Source: Solihabitans fulvus (GTDB lineage: Bacteria; Actinomycetota; Actinomycetes; Mycobacteriales; Pseudonocardiaceae). From it: a stretch of DNA of 64,000 bases. The translations under genes were made by a program, and so were the position numbers. Each line of letters begins with the position of its first letter. Position 1 is the first letter of the stretch. Positions 24,300 through 33,685 of the stretch are shown piece after piece. Under the pieces are notes generated by a model. It was not told the DNA's origin, searched no databases, and worked only from the letters and a program-made list of their open reading frames with translations. Location: the NCBI RefSeq assembly GCF_008386585.1, contig NZ_VUOB01000061.1:62001-126000 (forward strand), given 5' to 3'.

Positions 24300-25007
24300 G
24301 TGACCAGCGTCACCGACGAGACCAGGACCCTCGCGCTCGTGCTCTACCCGGGCGCGACCGCGCTCGACCTGATCGGCCCGCTCCAGGTGCTCGCCGCCCT
24401 CGACCAGTTCGGGCTCGGCTTCCGCACGGTCGTCGTCGCCGAGCACACCAGCCCGATGGCCACCGACACCCCGGCCGGCCTCACCGCCAGCCACACCTTC
24501 GCCGAAGTCCCCGAGCCGCACCTGGTTCTGGTGCCCGGCGGTGTGGCCGGCACGTACCGGGCGATGGCCGATCCGGTGCTGCTGGACTACCTGCGCGTGG
24601 CCGCGCGCACCGCGCGGTTCGTCACCTCGGTGTGCACCGGCTCGCTGGTGCTCGCCGCCGCCGGGCTGCTGGAGGGGCGCCGCGCCACCACCCACTGGAC
24701 CCAGCGCGACCTGCTGGCGAAGTTCGGCGCGACCCCCGTCGCGGAGCGCTGGGTGGATGACGGGCAGATCATCACCGCGGCGGGCGTCTCGGCCGGCATC
24801 GACCTCGCGCTGCACCTGGTGGAGCGCCTGGCGGGAGCGAAGATCGCCAGGCAGGTCCAGCTGTTCGTCGAGTACGACCCGCAGCCGCCGCACGGCCCGC
24901 TGGACTGGTCCGCCGTGGACATCCCGTCCTACCGGCCGATGGTCGCCGGGTGGATCGGCGAGGCCCTGGCCGACCACCCCGAGCTGCGGGACCGGCTGCT
25001 CGCCTGA
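24300..25007 (+). CDS. DJ-1/PfpI family protein, isonitrile hydratase-like
   Basis: 235 residues. LALVLYPGATALDLIGPLQV at the N-terminus and FVTSVCTGSLVLAAAGLLEG (nucleophile Cys near residue 119) followed by RRATTHW are typical of the InhA isonitrile hydratase branch of DJ-1/PfpI. It shares the ATTHW segment with the divergent GlxA-type regulator. GTG start with GGGAG about 8 nt upstream. Substrate unknown; hydration of an isonitrile or a related small-molecule detoxification is the best guess. It ends 4 nt before the convergent KAP NTPase gene. Confidence 0.75.
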   Translation: MTSVTDETRTLALVLYPGATALDLIGPLQVLAALDQFGLGFRTVVVAEHTSPMATDTPAGLTASHTFAEVPEPHLVLVPGGVAGTYRAMADPVLLDYLRVAARTARFVTSVCTGSLVLAAAGLLEGRRATTHWTQRDLLAKFGATPVAERWVDDGQIITAAGVSAGIDLALHLVERLAGAKIARQVQLFVEYDPQPPHGPLDWSAVDIPSYRPMVAGWIGEALADHPELRDRLLA

Positions 25008-25011
25008 GCGG

Positions 25012-27843
25012 TCAGGGCCGCGGGGCCAGGGCGTAGGAGAACCGCCGGATCCTCGGCACCCAGGTCTGGAGGTCCGTCACGGTCGTCATGGTCACGCGTT
25101 CGGACGCGCGCACCAGCCCTCGGTGCAGCCTGGACCACTCCGCCACGTCGCGTTCCGGCAGCGTTCCGGCGATCCCGTTGGCCCAGCCTCGGTCATGCCG
25201 TCGCGGCTCGAAGTCGGCGACGAACTCGGGCCAGGACGAGTCGCCGGATCGGTGCGCCAGGCCGCCATCGACCGCGTTCGCCGGGTCCGGGGCGCTGTCG
25301 ACCGTGTGTGCGAGCAGCCGAGCGTGCGCCGTCAGCAGTCCGAGCAGGACGGCGACCGCCTCGTACTCGCCGGGGCGGCCGTCGTCGCCGAGGAACCGGG
25401 ACGCCGGCGCGAGGTCCCGGGTGGCCCGCACCATCCGGTAGAGGTTGAACAGGCGTTTGGCCTTGCGCGGTGTGTCGACCAGGAGATCGAGTGCGGACAG
25501 CAGGGAAAGCTCTGGTTCGGTGAGGGGGTGCGGGGCCTCCGGCCCGCCGCCCTGTCGACGTTGGCCGGCGATCTCCGAACCGCCCTCGATGGGCAGGGAC
25601 GACAGGCTTTCGATGTCGGCGCCCCGCCCCGACGGCCGGTCGGCCCCCGGCTCCGGCGGGTCCGGTGCGGCGGCCGCCTGCGGTGTCGCGGTGTCCTCGG
25701 CCATCGCGCGCAGCAGGCGGTGCAGGCTGCCGGAGTGCATGCCGGGCAGGACCACCGGGATGTTGATGATCTTCTCCAGGTAGTCCTCCGGCGTGACCCG
25801 AAGGCCATCCCCCGCTGGGTCGGAATCCGCCGAGCCGTCGTCGAGGACGTCCGCGTAGTGGCTGTGCAGCGAGCGCAGCAACCATCGGGGATCCACCCCG
25901 ACGACCACGATGAACAGATCCAGCGCCAGCAACAGGTTCACCGCCTGGAGCACCTCGACGACCTGTCGGGGGCCGCACCGGTCGAGGTCGTCGACGTACA
26001 GGACGATGCGGTCGACCGCGACGCGGTGCTGGTCGCCGACCTCCGGGTTCGCCCGCCAGTCGGCCATCAGCGCGACCAGTTCCTCGAAGTCCTTGCGGAT
26101 GGTCGAGACAAGGCCGAGATCACGGGTGTAGGAATCGCCTCGCGCGCGGTTGGCGAGGAACGTGTACAGCCGTCGACCCGGCATCAGCTCGGTGAGTTCC
26201 CTGCCGAGTTCGCCGATGTGGCTGGTGACCTCGGTCAGCTGGGCTTCGGTCACCAGCTGGTCGGCCTCCGCCTCGTGCAGGGCGCGCAACTTCTCGGCGA
26301 TGTCCGGGGTGATCCGTGCCGCCGAGGTGCTGGCCGCGCCGACCCTGAGCTGCTCCGCGATGGCGCGCAGCGAACGGAGCGCCGACCTGGCGCGGACGAG
26401 CATGGTGAGCCCGGTCCCGGACACCAGGGCGAACAGCGCGGCCACACCCGACAGCCACTCCCTGGCCGAGGGCGCGAGCGCCACGGCGAGGACGCCGGTG
26501 AGCAGGATGACCAGCGCGGCCGCCAGCGTGGTCCGGCCGAGCCGATCGCGCGGCAGGCGGCGCAGCGCGGCAGCCTCGCCGACGACGCCGCGAATCTGTT
26601 CGGCCAGCAGGGCGCCCTGCTCGGCCTCGCTGCGGAGGCCGAGTCGGCGCCACAGCGCGTCCAGCGTGGCGGCGAACTCCGGCGACGCCCGCAACACCGT
26701 GACCAGGTCACGCGCCGAGAGCCGTTGGTGCGCCGCCGCGTCGTTCAGTTCGGCCTGTAGTTCGGCCGCCGTCGTTTTGGCCTGCTGCGTCGCGGCCTCG
26801 AACTCCTTGCGTTGGTCGAGCCGCTTGGCCAGTTCTGCGCGCAACTGGCTGCGGCGGTCCTGCGCGGTCGGATGTGGCCCGGCGAGCTGCCGGAAGATCT
26901 CGTCACCAAGGCTCGCCCAGATGTTGCTGTCGGCGTAGTGCCATGCGTTGAAGCCGATCTGCACGACGTCGGCGCAGTAGCCGGCGTTGCCGGACGTGGT
27001 CAACGCGTCGACCTGCCCCCTGAGCAGACCCATGAAGTAGCTCTTGCCCGACCCCCATTCGCCGAACACGCCCACCGACAGCGGCGTCGGAGTCCGGCTG
27101 TCCGCTATGACCGTGGCGAGCATGGACACATACGGGGCGAGGTCGAGTTGATCTCGCGCGAGCGGAATACCGGTGTTGGGGTCGACGAGGTCGCTGGACA
27201 CCCCGCCGGCCAGTTCGGACGGCGGAACGGCCAACTTCGCCCTGGACCAACTCGCGTGGATCGCCGCGGCGTCCTCCTGGTCCCGGCAGACGAAGACCAA
27301 CCGGCGAAGCTGGCTCCGCTCCGGCACCTCCGCGGACGCGCCGATCGCGGCGGCCACGGCGGCGTCGGCGGTTTCGGCCATCGAGAAGCCGAGGGCTCCG
27401 GTGCCGATGATCGGCATGCCGACGCTCCTGGCGCCGAGGTCGGCGGCGGATCGAACGGCGGCCGCTGTCGCGCGACCGATCGAACGGAGGTCGACGGGAT
27501 CGAGATCGTCGCCGGTGGCGTGCGGCGACACGAGCACCGCCCGCAGCCGCTGGTCAGCGGACTCGTCACCAGCGGAGTCCGGGGCGAGGAGGTCGAGCAG
27601 GCGTGGGTTGTCCGCGGTGATCGAACCGTAGGGGATCGCATCCCACGCGGCCTGGGGAAACTGAGCTCTGACCGCCGATCCCAGCACGCCAAGGGTGCCG
27701 CCGACCGACAGGACGATGACGTCGATGTCGAGTCGCCACGGCTCGTCGGTCAACCCGATGCCGTACTGGATTCTGCCGATTCTGCCGAGCGCGGTGTACG
27801 CGAATTCCTCAGTGCTGTGCTCTCCGTTGTCACGCAGTGCCAC
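25012..27843 (-). CDS. macro-domain/KAP-family P-loop NTPase
   Basis: 943 residues. Residues about 38-200 resemble a macro domain (IDVIVLSVGGTLG, then ARSVGMPIIGTGALGFS, the ribose/phosphate loop pattern). The KAP NTPase follows: Walker A GEWGSGKS (261-268), the KAP signature FNAWHYADSNIWASLGDEI (298-316), a coiled-coil stretch (331-372), two adjacent TM helices (about 438-457 and 465-484) inside the NTPase as usual for KAP proteins, and Walker B with VLYVDDLDRC (614-623). A disordered acidic linker precedes the C-terminal helical region. Several KAP proteins (for example PifA) exclude phages; the macro domain could sense an NAD-derived or ADP-ribosyl signal. It follows a patatin gene by 51 nt. 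Confidence 0.8.
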   Translation of the reverse strand: MALRDNGEHSTEEFAYTALGRIGRIQYGIGLTDEPWRLDIDVIVLSVGGTLGVLGSAVRAQFPQAAWDAIPYGSITADNPRLLDLLAPDSAGDESADQRLRAVLVSPHATGDDLDPVDLRSIGRATAAAVRSAADLGARSVGMPIIGTGALGFSMAETADAAVAAAIGASAEVPERSQLRRLVFVCRDQEDAAAIHASWSRAKLAVPPSELAGGVSSDLVDPNTGIPLARDQLDLAPYVSMLATVIADSRTPTPLSVGVFGEWGSGKSYFMGLLRGQVDALTTSGNAGYCADVVQIGFNAWHYADSNIWASLGDEIFRQLAGPHPTAQDRRSQLRAELAKRLDQRKEFEAATQQAKTTAAELQAELNDAAAHQRLSARDLVTVLRASPEFAATLDALWRRLGLRSEAEQGALLAEQIRGVVGEAAALRRLPRDRLGRTTLAAALVILLTGVLAVALAPSAREWLSGVAALFALVSGTGLTMLVRARSALRSLRAIAEQLRVGAASTSAARITPDIAEKLRALHEAEADQLVTEAQLTEVTSHIGELGRELTELMPGRRLYTFLANRARGDSYTRDLGLVSTIRKDFEELVALMADWRANPEVGDQHRVAVDRIVLYVDDLDRCGPRQVVEVLQAVNLLLALDLFIVVVGVDPRWLLRSLHSHYADVLDDGSADSDPAGDGLRVTPEDYLEKIINIPVVLPGMHSGSLHRLLRAMAEDTATPQAAAAPDPPEPGADRPSGRGADIESLSSLPIEGGSEIAGQRRQGGGPEAPHPLTEPELSLLSALDLLVDTPRKAKRLFNLYRMVRATRDLAPASRFLGDDGRPGEYEAVAVLLGLLTAHARLLAHTVDSAPDPANAVDGGLAHRSGDSSWPEFVADFEPRRHDRGWANGIAGTLPERDVAEWSRLHRGLVRASERVTMTTVTDLQTWVPRIRRFSYALAPRP

Positions 27844-27894
27844 CGAGGCAATCTAGCGCGGTCGCCATTTCCTCAGTGACCATTTCCTCGGCGA

Positions 27895-28818
27895 TCAGTC
27901 GCCGAAGTCGCGATCCAGTTCCGGCGCGGGCCCAGCCGGCCCGCCGTAGAGCCCAGGGCCGGCCACCCGCAGTTCGTCCAGGAACGATCCGGACGCCTCG
28001 TAGGAGGCGGCCACCAGCTCGGCGGTGTGGCCGAAGTCCAGCGGTGTGACTGCCTGCACCGGTGGCCCCGGCAGGTACACCACGGGCACCGCGGCGGCGG
28101 CCAGGTCGGCCTCCAGCACGGCCTGGTTGCGCATGCCGAGAGTGGCCCAGAACAGCAGCGTCTCGGCGAGCGTCCTCGGCACGGTCGGCAGGTGGCCGGG
28201 GAACGTGCAGTCCAGCACCACCAGGGAACGCGCGCCCATCGCCAGCGCCTGCCGGATGGGGACGTTGGCCAGCACGCCACCGTCGTAGAGCACCCGGCCG
28301 GCCAGGTGCACCGGCGGGTAGATGCCGGGAATCGCGCTGCTGGCCAGGATCGCGGGGACGAGCGGGCCGGACCGCAGCAGCGCCGGCAGCCCGGTGTGCG
28401 CGTCGACCGCGACCGCGCCGAAGGGCAGCCGCAGCTCGGCGAAGTCGCGGGCCCCGGACAGTCCCTCGGCCAGCACCTCGGCGAGCCCGGTGTTACGGAA
28501 CAGGTGGGTGCGGCCGCGCCGCAGGGTCCGCAGCTGGCTGACCGGGCCGCCGGGGAACACCCGGCTCCTGGTCATCCGCGCCCAGATCGCCGCCAGCCGC
28601 GCGGGGGCCGCGGCGGGGTCGAGCGCGAGCAGCGCGCCGTTCACCGAGCCGACCGAGGTGCCGACCACCAGGTCGGGCACGACGTCGCGTTCGGCGAGCG
28701 CGCGCAGCATGCCGACCTGGATGGCGCCGAGGCTGCCGCCCCCGCCGAGGACGAAGCCGACCGGTGCCGGCAGGGAGATCGGGCGCACCCGGGCATCGTC
28801 GCATGTGGACCGCGTCAC
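27895..28818 (-). CDS. patatin-like phospholipase
   Basis: 307 residues. GFVLGGGGSLGAIQVGMLRA (oxyanion hole), VVGTSVGSVN (catalytic Ser55) and LYDGGVLANVP (catalytic Asp) are the complete patatin Ser-Asp dyad motifs. The expected activity is hydrolysis of membrane phospholipids or lipid esters. It has no signal peptide. Same strand and 51 nt upstream of the macro/KAP gene, so co-transcription is plausible. Patatins act as membrane-damaging effectors in CBASS-like systems, but stand-alone RssA-like patatins are also common housekeeping genes. GTG start at 28818; GTG 28788 is an alternative. Confidence 0.85.
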   Translation of the reverse strand: MTRSTCDDARVRPISLPAPVGFVLGGGGSLGAIQVGMLRALAERDVVPDLVVGTSVGSVNGALLALDPAAAPARLAAIWARMTRSRVFPGGPVSQLRTLRRGRTHLFRNTGLAEVLAEGLSGARDFAELRLPFGAVAVDAHTGLPALLRSGPLVPAILASSAIPGIYPPVHLAGRVLYDGGVLANVPIRQALAMGARSLVVLDCTFPGHLPTVPRTLAETLLFWATLGMRNQAVLEADLAAAAVPVVYLPGPPVQAVTPLDFGHTAELVAASYEASGSFLDELRVAGPGLYGGPAGPAPELDRDFGD

Positions 28819-28913
28819 GAACGGCCAACGCGCTGGCCGGACCGGCTCATGGGCGTGCGGGGGACGCGGTTAACATCGCGGACGAACTTGTCCCGTCGGT
28901 AGGAGAGAACGTC

Positions 28914-29897
<984 letters not shown>

Positions 29898-29900
<3 letters not shown>

Positions 29901-29929
29901 TTTCTCGCGACGGCTGATTTCTCGCGACA
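29898..29929. repeat. 16-bp tandem repeat after mdh
   Basis: CTGATTTCTCGCGACGG is followed directly by a second near-identical CTGATTTCTCGCGACAG. The first copy includes the mdh stop codon, so this is another small duplication on a gene end. Confidence 0.7.
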
Positions 29930-29939
29930 GCACCGCGTG

Positions 29940-29970
29940 ACGGGCACCCGGCAGACGGCCGGGTGCCCGT
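29940..29970 (+). terminator. mdh intrinsic terminator
   Basis: ACGGGCACCCGGC (29940-29952) pairs perfectly with GCCGGGTGCCCGT (29958-29970) around a 5-nt loop. It is followed by TCGTCGTTCC. This 13-bp GC-rich stem is strong enough for termination despite the poor U-tract. Confidence 0.85.
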
Positions 29971-30012
29971 TCGTCGTTCCTGGTCGCGTCGGGCTGGGCC
30001 AAATCGGTGAAA

Positions 30013-30053
30013 TGTGGTCTGTACCTTTGACTTCCCGACTGGTCTAGTCCAAT
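30013..30053 (+). promoter_or_regulatory. two DasR (dre)-like operators and -35 of the chitinase promoter
   Basis: ACTGGTCTAGTCCAAT (30038-30053) differs from the DasR consensus ACTGGTCTAGACCA at one central base. A second partial site, TGGTCTGTACCT (30015-30026), lies 23 bp upstream. A -35-like TTGACT (30027-30032) is sandwiched between them, so a bound repressor would block transcription. DasR is the GntR-family GlcN-6-P-responsive repressor of chitin and GlcNAc genes in actinomycetes. A 12-bp direct-repeat reading, as in Streptomyces chitinase promoters, is also possible. Confidence 0.7.
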
Positions 30054-30086
30054 CCTGCCATCGGATCCGACCGCTGGGAGGCGTCG

Positions 30087-31754
30087 ATGGCACACCGATG
30101 GTTGCGCGCACTGGTCGCGTTCGCCGTGGCCTCGGCCACCGCCGTGACGCTGACCGGCACCGCCGACGCCGACAGCAACCTGCTCGCGAACCCCGGCTTC
30201 GAGACCGGCGACCTCACCGGCTGGTCCTGCGCGGCCGGCAGCGTGGTCAACGCCCCGGTGCACACGGGCGCGCACGCGCTGGCCGGGGCCGTCACCAGCG
30301 GCGACACCGCGCAGTGCACCCAGACGGTCGGCGTGCGGCCCAACACGAAGTACACGATCTCCGGCTGGGTGCGCGGCAGCTACGTCTACCTCGGCGCCAC
30401 CGGCACCGGCGGCACGGACCCGCAGCTGTGGACCCCGGGCGCGACCGACTACCAGCAGCTCAGCGGCACCTTCACCACCGGCGCGTCGACCACAGCCGTG
30501 ACCCTCTACGTGCACGGCTGGTACGCCCAGGGCGCCTACGACGCCGACGACCTAGCGCTGACCGGGCCCGGCGGGACCGTCACGGTGCCGCCGACGCCGA
30601 CCGGCCTCGCCGCGACCGGCACCACCGCGTCCTCGGTGTCGCTGACCTGGGCCGCGTCCGCCGGCGCCACCGGCTACACCGTCTACCGGGGCGGCGCGAA
30701 GGCCGCGTCGGTGACCGGCACCAGCGCCACCGTGACCGGGCTCGCCGCGTCGACCGCGTACTCCTTCACCGTGTCCGCCGGCAACTCCGCAGGGGAGTCC
30801 GCGCAGAGCGCCGCCGTCTCGGTCACCACCTCCGCGACGGGCGGTGGCGGCGGTGGCGGCGGGTTCTCGCACCCCGCGTACTTCATGCCGCTGGACGGCA
30901 GCCCCCAGCAGGTCAACGACATCATCGCGGCGGGGGAGAAGGAGCTGAACCTCGCCTTCGTGCTGGACTCCGGCGGCTGCACCCCGGCCTGGGGCGGCCT
31001 CGCCAGCACGCCGGTGTCCGGCGACACCACGGTGCTCGCCGACGTGGCCGCCATCCGCGCCGCAGGCGGCGACGTGGCCGTGTCCTTCGGCGGCTACAAC
31101 GGCACCGAGCTCGGCTCGACCTGTGGCAGCGCGGGGTCGCTCGCCGCCGCCTACCAGAAGGTGATCGACAAGTACGCGCTCAGGCACGTCGACTTCGACT
31201 ACGAGAACGGCTCGCTGGACAGCAACACGGCGGTCCGCTTCGGCGCGATCAAGATCCTGGAGCAGAACAACCCGACGCTCTCGGTGTCGCTCACCATCCC
31301 GATGACCACCGTCGGCCTGCCGGGCAGCGGCCAGGACGAGATCAGGCAGGCCGTCGCGAACGGCGCGCGGCTGGACATCGTCAACATCATGGACTTCGAC
31401 TTCGGCCTCATCGGCTCGACCCAGGTGTCCGCCGACGAGACCATCGCGAACGACGTGGTGGCCCAGTTGCAGTCGATCTACGGCTGGGACGCGCCGACCG
31501 TGTGGTCGCACCTCGGCCTCCAACTGATGAACGGCCACACCGACCAGCCGAGCGAGCTGTTCACCCAGAACGACTTCACCCAGCTGCTCGCCTTCGCGCA
31601 GCGCAACAAGGTCGGCTGGTTCTCCTACTGGGACGTCAACCGCGACCGCGCGTGCGACCCGAACACGCAGCACAACTGGGCCGACCCGGCGTGCAGCAGC
31701 GTGCCGCAGAACCCCTACGACTTCACGAAGATCCTTGTGCAGTACGGAAACTAG
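30087..31754 (+). CDS. secreted GH18 chitinase with CBM and fibronectin III domains
   Basis: 555 residues. A signal peptide (1-29) is followed by a CBM4/16-like carbohydrate-binding domain (about 30-160, beginning NLLANPGFETGDLTGW), an FnIII domain (about 168-248), a Gly-rich linker and the GH18 barrel (from about 260). The barrel has VSFGGYNG (332-339) and the active-site strand HVDFDYE (367-373) with Asp369, Asp371 and catalytic Glu373. The first Asp of the classical DxxDxDxE is Arg366. GGGAGG lies 5-6 nt before the ATG. Two DasR-like sites upstream indicate induction by GlcNAc or chitin. It abuts the convergent response regulator gene with no spacer. Confidence 0.9.
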   Translation: MAHRWLRALVAFAVASATAVTLTGTADADSNLLANPGFETGDLTGWSCAAGSVVNAPVHTGAHALAGAVTSGDTAQCTQTVGVRPNTKYTISGWVRGSYVYLGATGTGGTDPQLWTPGATDYQQLSGTFTTGASTTAVTLYVHGWYAQGAYDADDLALTGPGGTVTVPPTPTGLAATGTTASSVSLTWAASAGATGYTVYRGGAKAASVTGTSATVTGLAASTAYSFTVSAGNSAGESAQSAAVSVTTSATGGGGGGGGFSHPAYFMPLDGSPQQVNDIIAAGEKELNLAFVLDSGGCTPAWGGLASTPVSGDTTVLADVAAIRAAGGDVAVSFGGYNGTELGSTCGSAGSLAAAYQKVIDKYALRHVDFDYENGSLDSNTAVRFGAIKILEQNNPTLSVSLTIPMTTVGLPGSGQDEIRQAVANGARLDIVNIMDFDFGLIGSTQVSADETIANDVVAQLQSIYGWDAPTVWSHLGLQLMNGHTDQPSELFTQNDFTQLLAFAQRNKVGWFSYWDVNRDRACDPNTQHNWADPACSSVPQNPYDFTKILVQYGN

Positions 31755-32423
31755 TCAGGGGCGGACAAGGCCGATCTGGTAGGCGAACACCACGGCCTGC
31801 ACGCGGTCGCGGAGGTCGAGCTTGCCGAGCATCCTGCCGACGTGCGTCTTCACCGTCGCCTCGGACACCGACAGCCGCTCCGCGATCTCCGCGTTGGACA
31901 GCCCGCCGGCGACCTCGACCAGCACCTCCCGCTCGCGGTCGGTCAGCCGCTCCAACCTCGCGTTGGGGACGGTCGGCCGATCTCCGCGCAGGTCCGGCAG
32001 CTGGTGCGCCATCGTGTCCAGCAGCCGCCGGGTGATCCTCGGCGCCACCACCGCGTCCCCGCTGGCGACCGCGCGGATCGCCGACAGCAGGTCCTCCGGC
32101 GGGACGTTCTTGAGCAGGAAGCCCGACGCGCCGACCCGCAGTGCCGAGAACGCGTACTCGTCGACGTCGAAGGTGGTCAGGATCAGCACCCGCGACCGTT
32201 CGTGCCGCGCGACGATCTCCCTGGTCGCCTCGATCCCGTCCACGCCGGGCATCCGCACGTCCATCAGCACCAGGTCCGGGTCGAGCAGCCCGGTCTGCGC
32301 GATCGCGGCGGCCCCGTCGCCGGCCTCGCCGACCACCCGCAGGTCCGGCTGGGACTCCAGCACCAGCCGGAAACCGAGGCGCAGCAAGGGCTCGTCGTCG
32401 ACGAGCAGGATCGAGATCGTCAC
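31755..32423 (-). CDS. NarL/FixJ-family response regulator
   Basis: 222 residues. The receiver domain (1-120) has LLVDDEPLLRLGF, the phosphoacceptor Asp in LVLMDVRMPGVDG (about 53), TTF and the Lys of GFLLKN. The LuxR-type HTH (about 155-215) reads LTDREREVLVEVAGGLSNAE then SVSEATVKTHVGRML. The GTG start overlaps the kinase stop (GTGA), so both are translated in tandem. It is the last gene of an ABC-transporter/two-component operon and probably controls that operon. Its stop touches the chitinase stop. Confidence 0.92.
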   Translation of the reverse strand: MTISILLVDDEPLLRLGFRLVLESQPDLRVVGEAGDGAAAIAQTGLLDPDLVLMDVRMPGVDGIEATREIVARHERSRVLILTTFDVDEYAFSALRVGASGFLLKNVPPEDLLSAIRAVASGDAVVAPRITRRLLDTMAHQLPDLRGDRPTVPNARLERLTDREREVLVEVAGGLSNAEIAERLSVSEATVKTHVGRMLGKLDLRDRVQAVVFAYQIGLVRP

Positions 32424-33676
32424 GGGTCCACCCTGACAGACTCCGTCACGGCGTCGACGCGAAGCCGCGCCCACACCCGCCAGCCGCCCTCGCGGGTCGG
32501 TTCTGCGGCCAGCTCGCCGCCGAACATCGCGGCCCGCTCCCGCATGCCGACCAGGCCGTGCCCGCCGCCGGGACCGGCAGGCCCGCCGTGCCCGTCGTCA
32601 GTGACCTCCACCTCGACGCTCGGCTGGTCATAGCGCAGCGTGACCCGCGCCCGCGTGCAGGACCTGGCGTGCTTGAGCACGTTGGTCAGCGCCTCCTGGA
32701 TCAGCCGATAGACCGCGAGGCCCGCCGTCGGCGGCAGCGGGAACGGCGTGCCGACGACGGTCCACGACGCGTCGAGGCCCGCCCCGCGCACCTGCGCCAG
32801 CAGGTCGTCGACCTGGCCGACCCCCGGCTGCGGGGCGAGCGGGCCGTCCGGGCCCGGCTCGCGCAGCACACCGAGCAGCCGGTGCATCTCGCCGAGCGCC
32901 TGCCGCCCGGTGTCGGAGACCTGGCGGGCCGCGCCCTCGGCGTCGGGGGACCCGGTGCGCGCGGCGAACGCGGCGCCGTCGGCCAGCGAGATCATCACCG
33001 ACAGGTTGTGCGTGACGATGTCGTGGATCTCGCGGGCGATCCTGGCCCGCTCGTGCGCGGTGGCGATCTCCGCCTGCTGGTCGCGTTCCCGTTCGGCCCG
33101 CACCGCGCGGTCCTCCAGCGAGGCGAGGTACGCGCGCCGGTTGGCGACGTTGATGCCGAGCACCAACGCGGCGGTCACCGTGCCGGACATCAGGATGAAC
33201 GCGGTCAGCGCGATGGCAGGGGCGACCCACCAGGCGACGACCACGCCGACGCCGACCTCCAGCACGCCGGCCGCGATCAGCGCCTGCCGGCGGGTGCAGC
33301 GCGACGCGACCGTGTACAGGGCGACCAGCACGGCGATGTCGGCGGCGGCGACCGGCGCGAGCGTCCACTCCTGCACGGCGGCGACCACGCACAGCGCGCC
33401 GAACACCGACAGCGGATATCGGCGGCGCAGCACCAGCGGCGCGCACAGCAGCGCGGCGAAGATCATCGGCGGCAGGGGATCCGGCGTCACGGGATGCAGC
33501 GCCCGGATCTGGTCGTGTTTGCCGACTCCCCGGCTGGCGGTCAGCAGGAACACCCCGAGGGCGAGCGCCGCGTCGGTCACCACGGGATGGCGGCCGACGC
33601 GGTCCCGCAGCCAGGACAGACCGGGCAGCTCGGCGGCCGCCCGGTCCGGCGCGAGTGGTGTCACGCGCCTCATCAT
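32420..33676 (-). CDS. DesK/LiaS-type sensor histidine kinase
   Basis: 418 residues. The N-terminal part has about five to six TM helices with little extracytoplasmic sequence, so it may sense the membrane itself. A short coiled coil leads to the HisKA_3 box REIHDIVTHNLSVMISLADG (phosphorylated His near 218), and the C-terminal HATPase has VTDDGHGGPAGPGGGHGLVG. The kinase lies 9 nt after an ABC-2 permease gene and overlaps its response regulator. Such four-gene sets typically respond to cell-envelope stress or antimicrobial compounds. Confidence 0.9.
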   Translation of the reverse strand: MMRRVTPLAPDRAAAELPGLSWLRDRVGRHPVVTDAALALGVFLLTASRGVGKHDQIRALHPVTPDPLPPMIFAALLCAPLVLRRRYPLSVFGALCVVAAVQEWTLAPVAAADIAVLVALYTVASRCTRRQALIAAGVLEVGVGVVVAWWVAPAIALTAFILMSGTVTAALVLGINVANRRAYLASLEDRAVRAERERDQQAEIATAHERARIAREIHDIVTHNLSVMISLADGAAFAARTGSPDAEGAARQVSDTGRQALGEMHRLLGVLREPGPDGPLAPQPGVGQVDDLLAQVRGAGLDASWTVVGTPFPLPPTAGLAVYRLIQEALTNVLKHARSCTRARVTLRYDQPSVEVEVTDDGHGGPAGPGGGHGLVGMRERAAMFGGELAAEPTREGGWRVWARLRVDAVTESVRVDP

Positions 33677-33685
33677 GCCCCTGAC

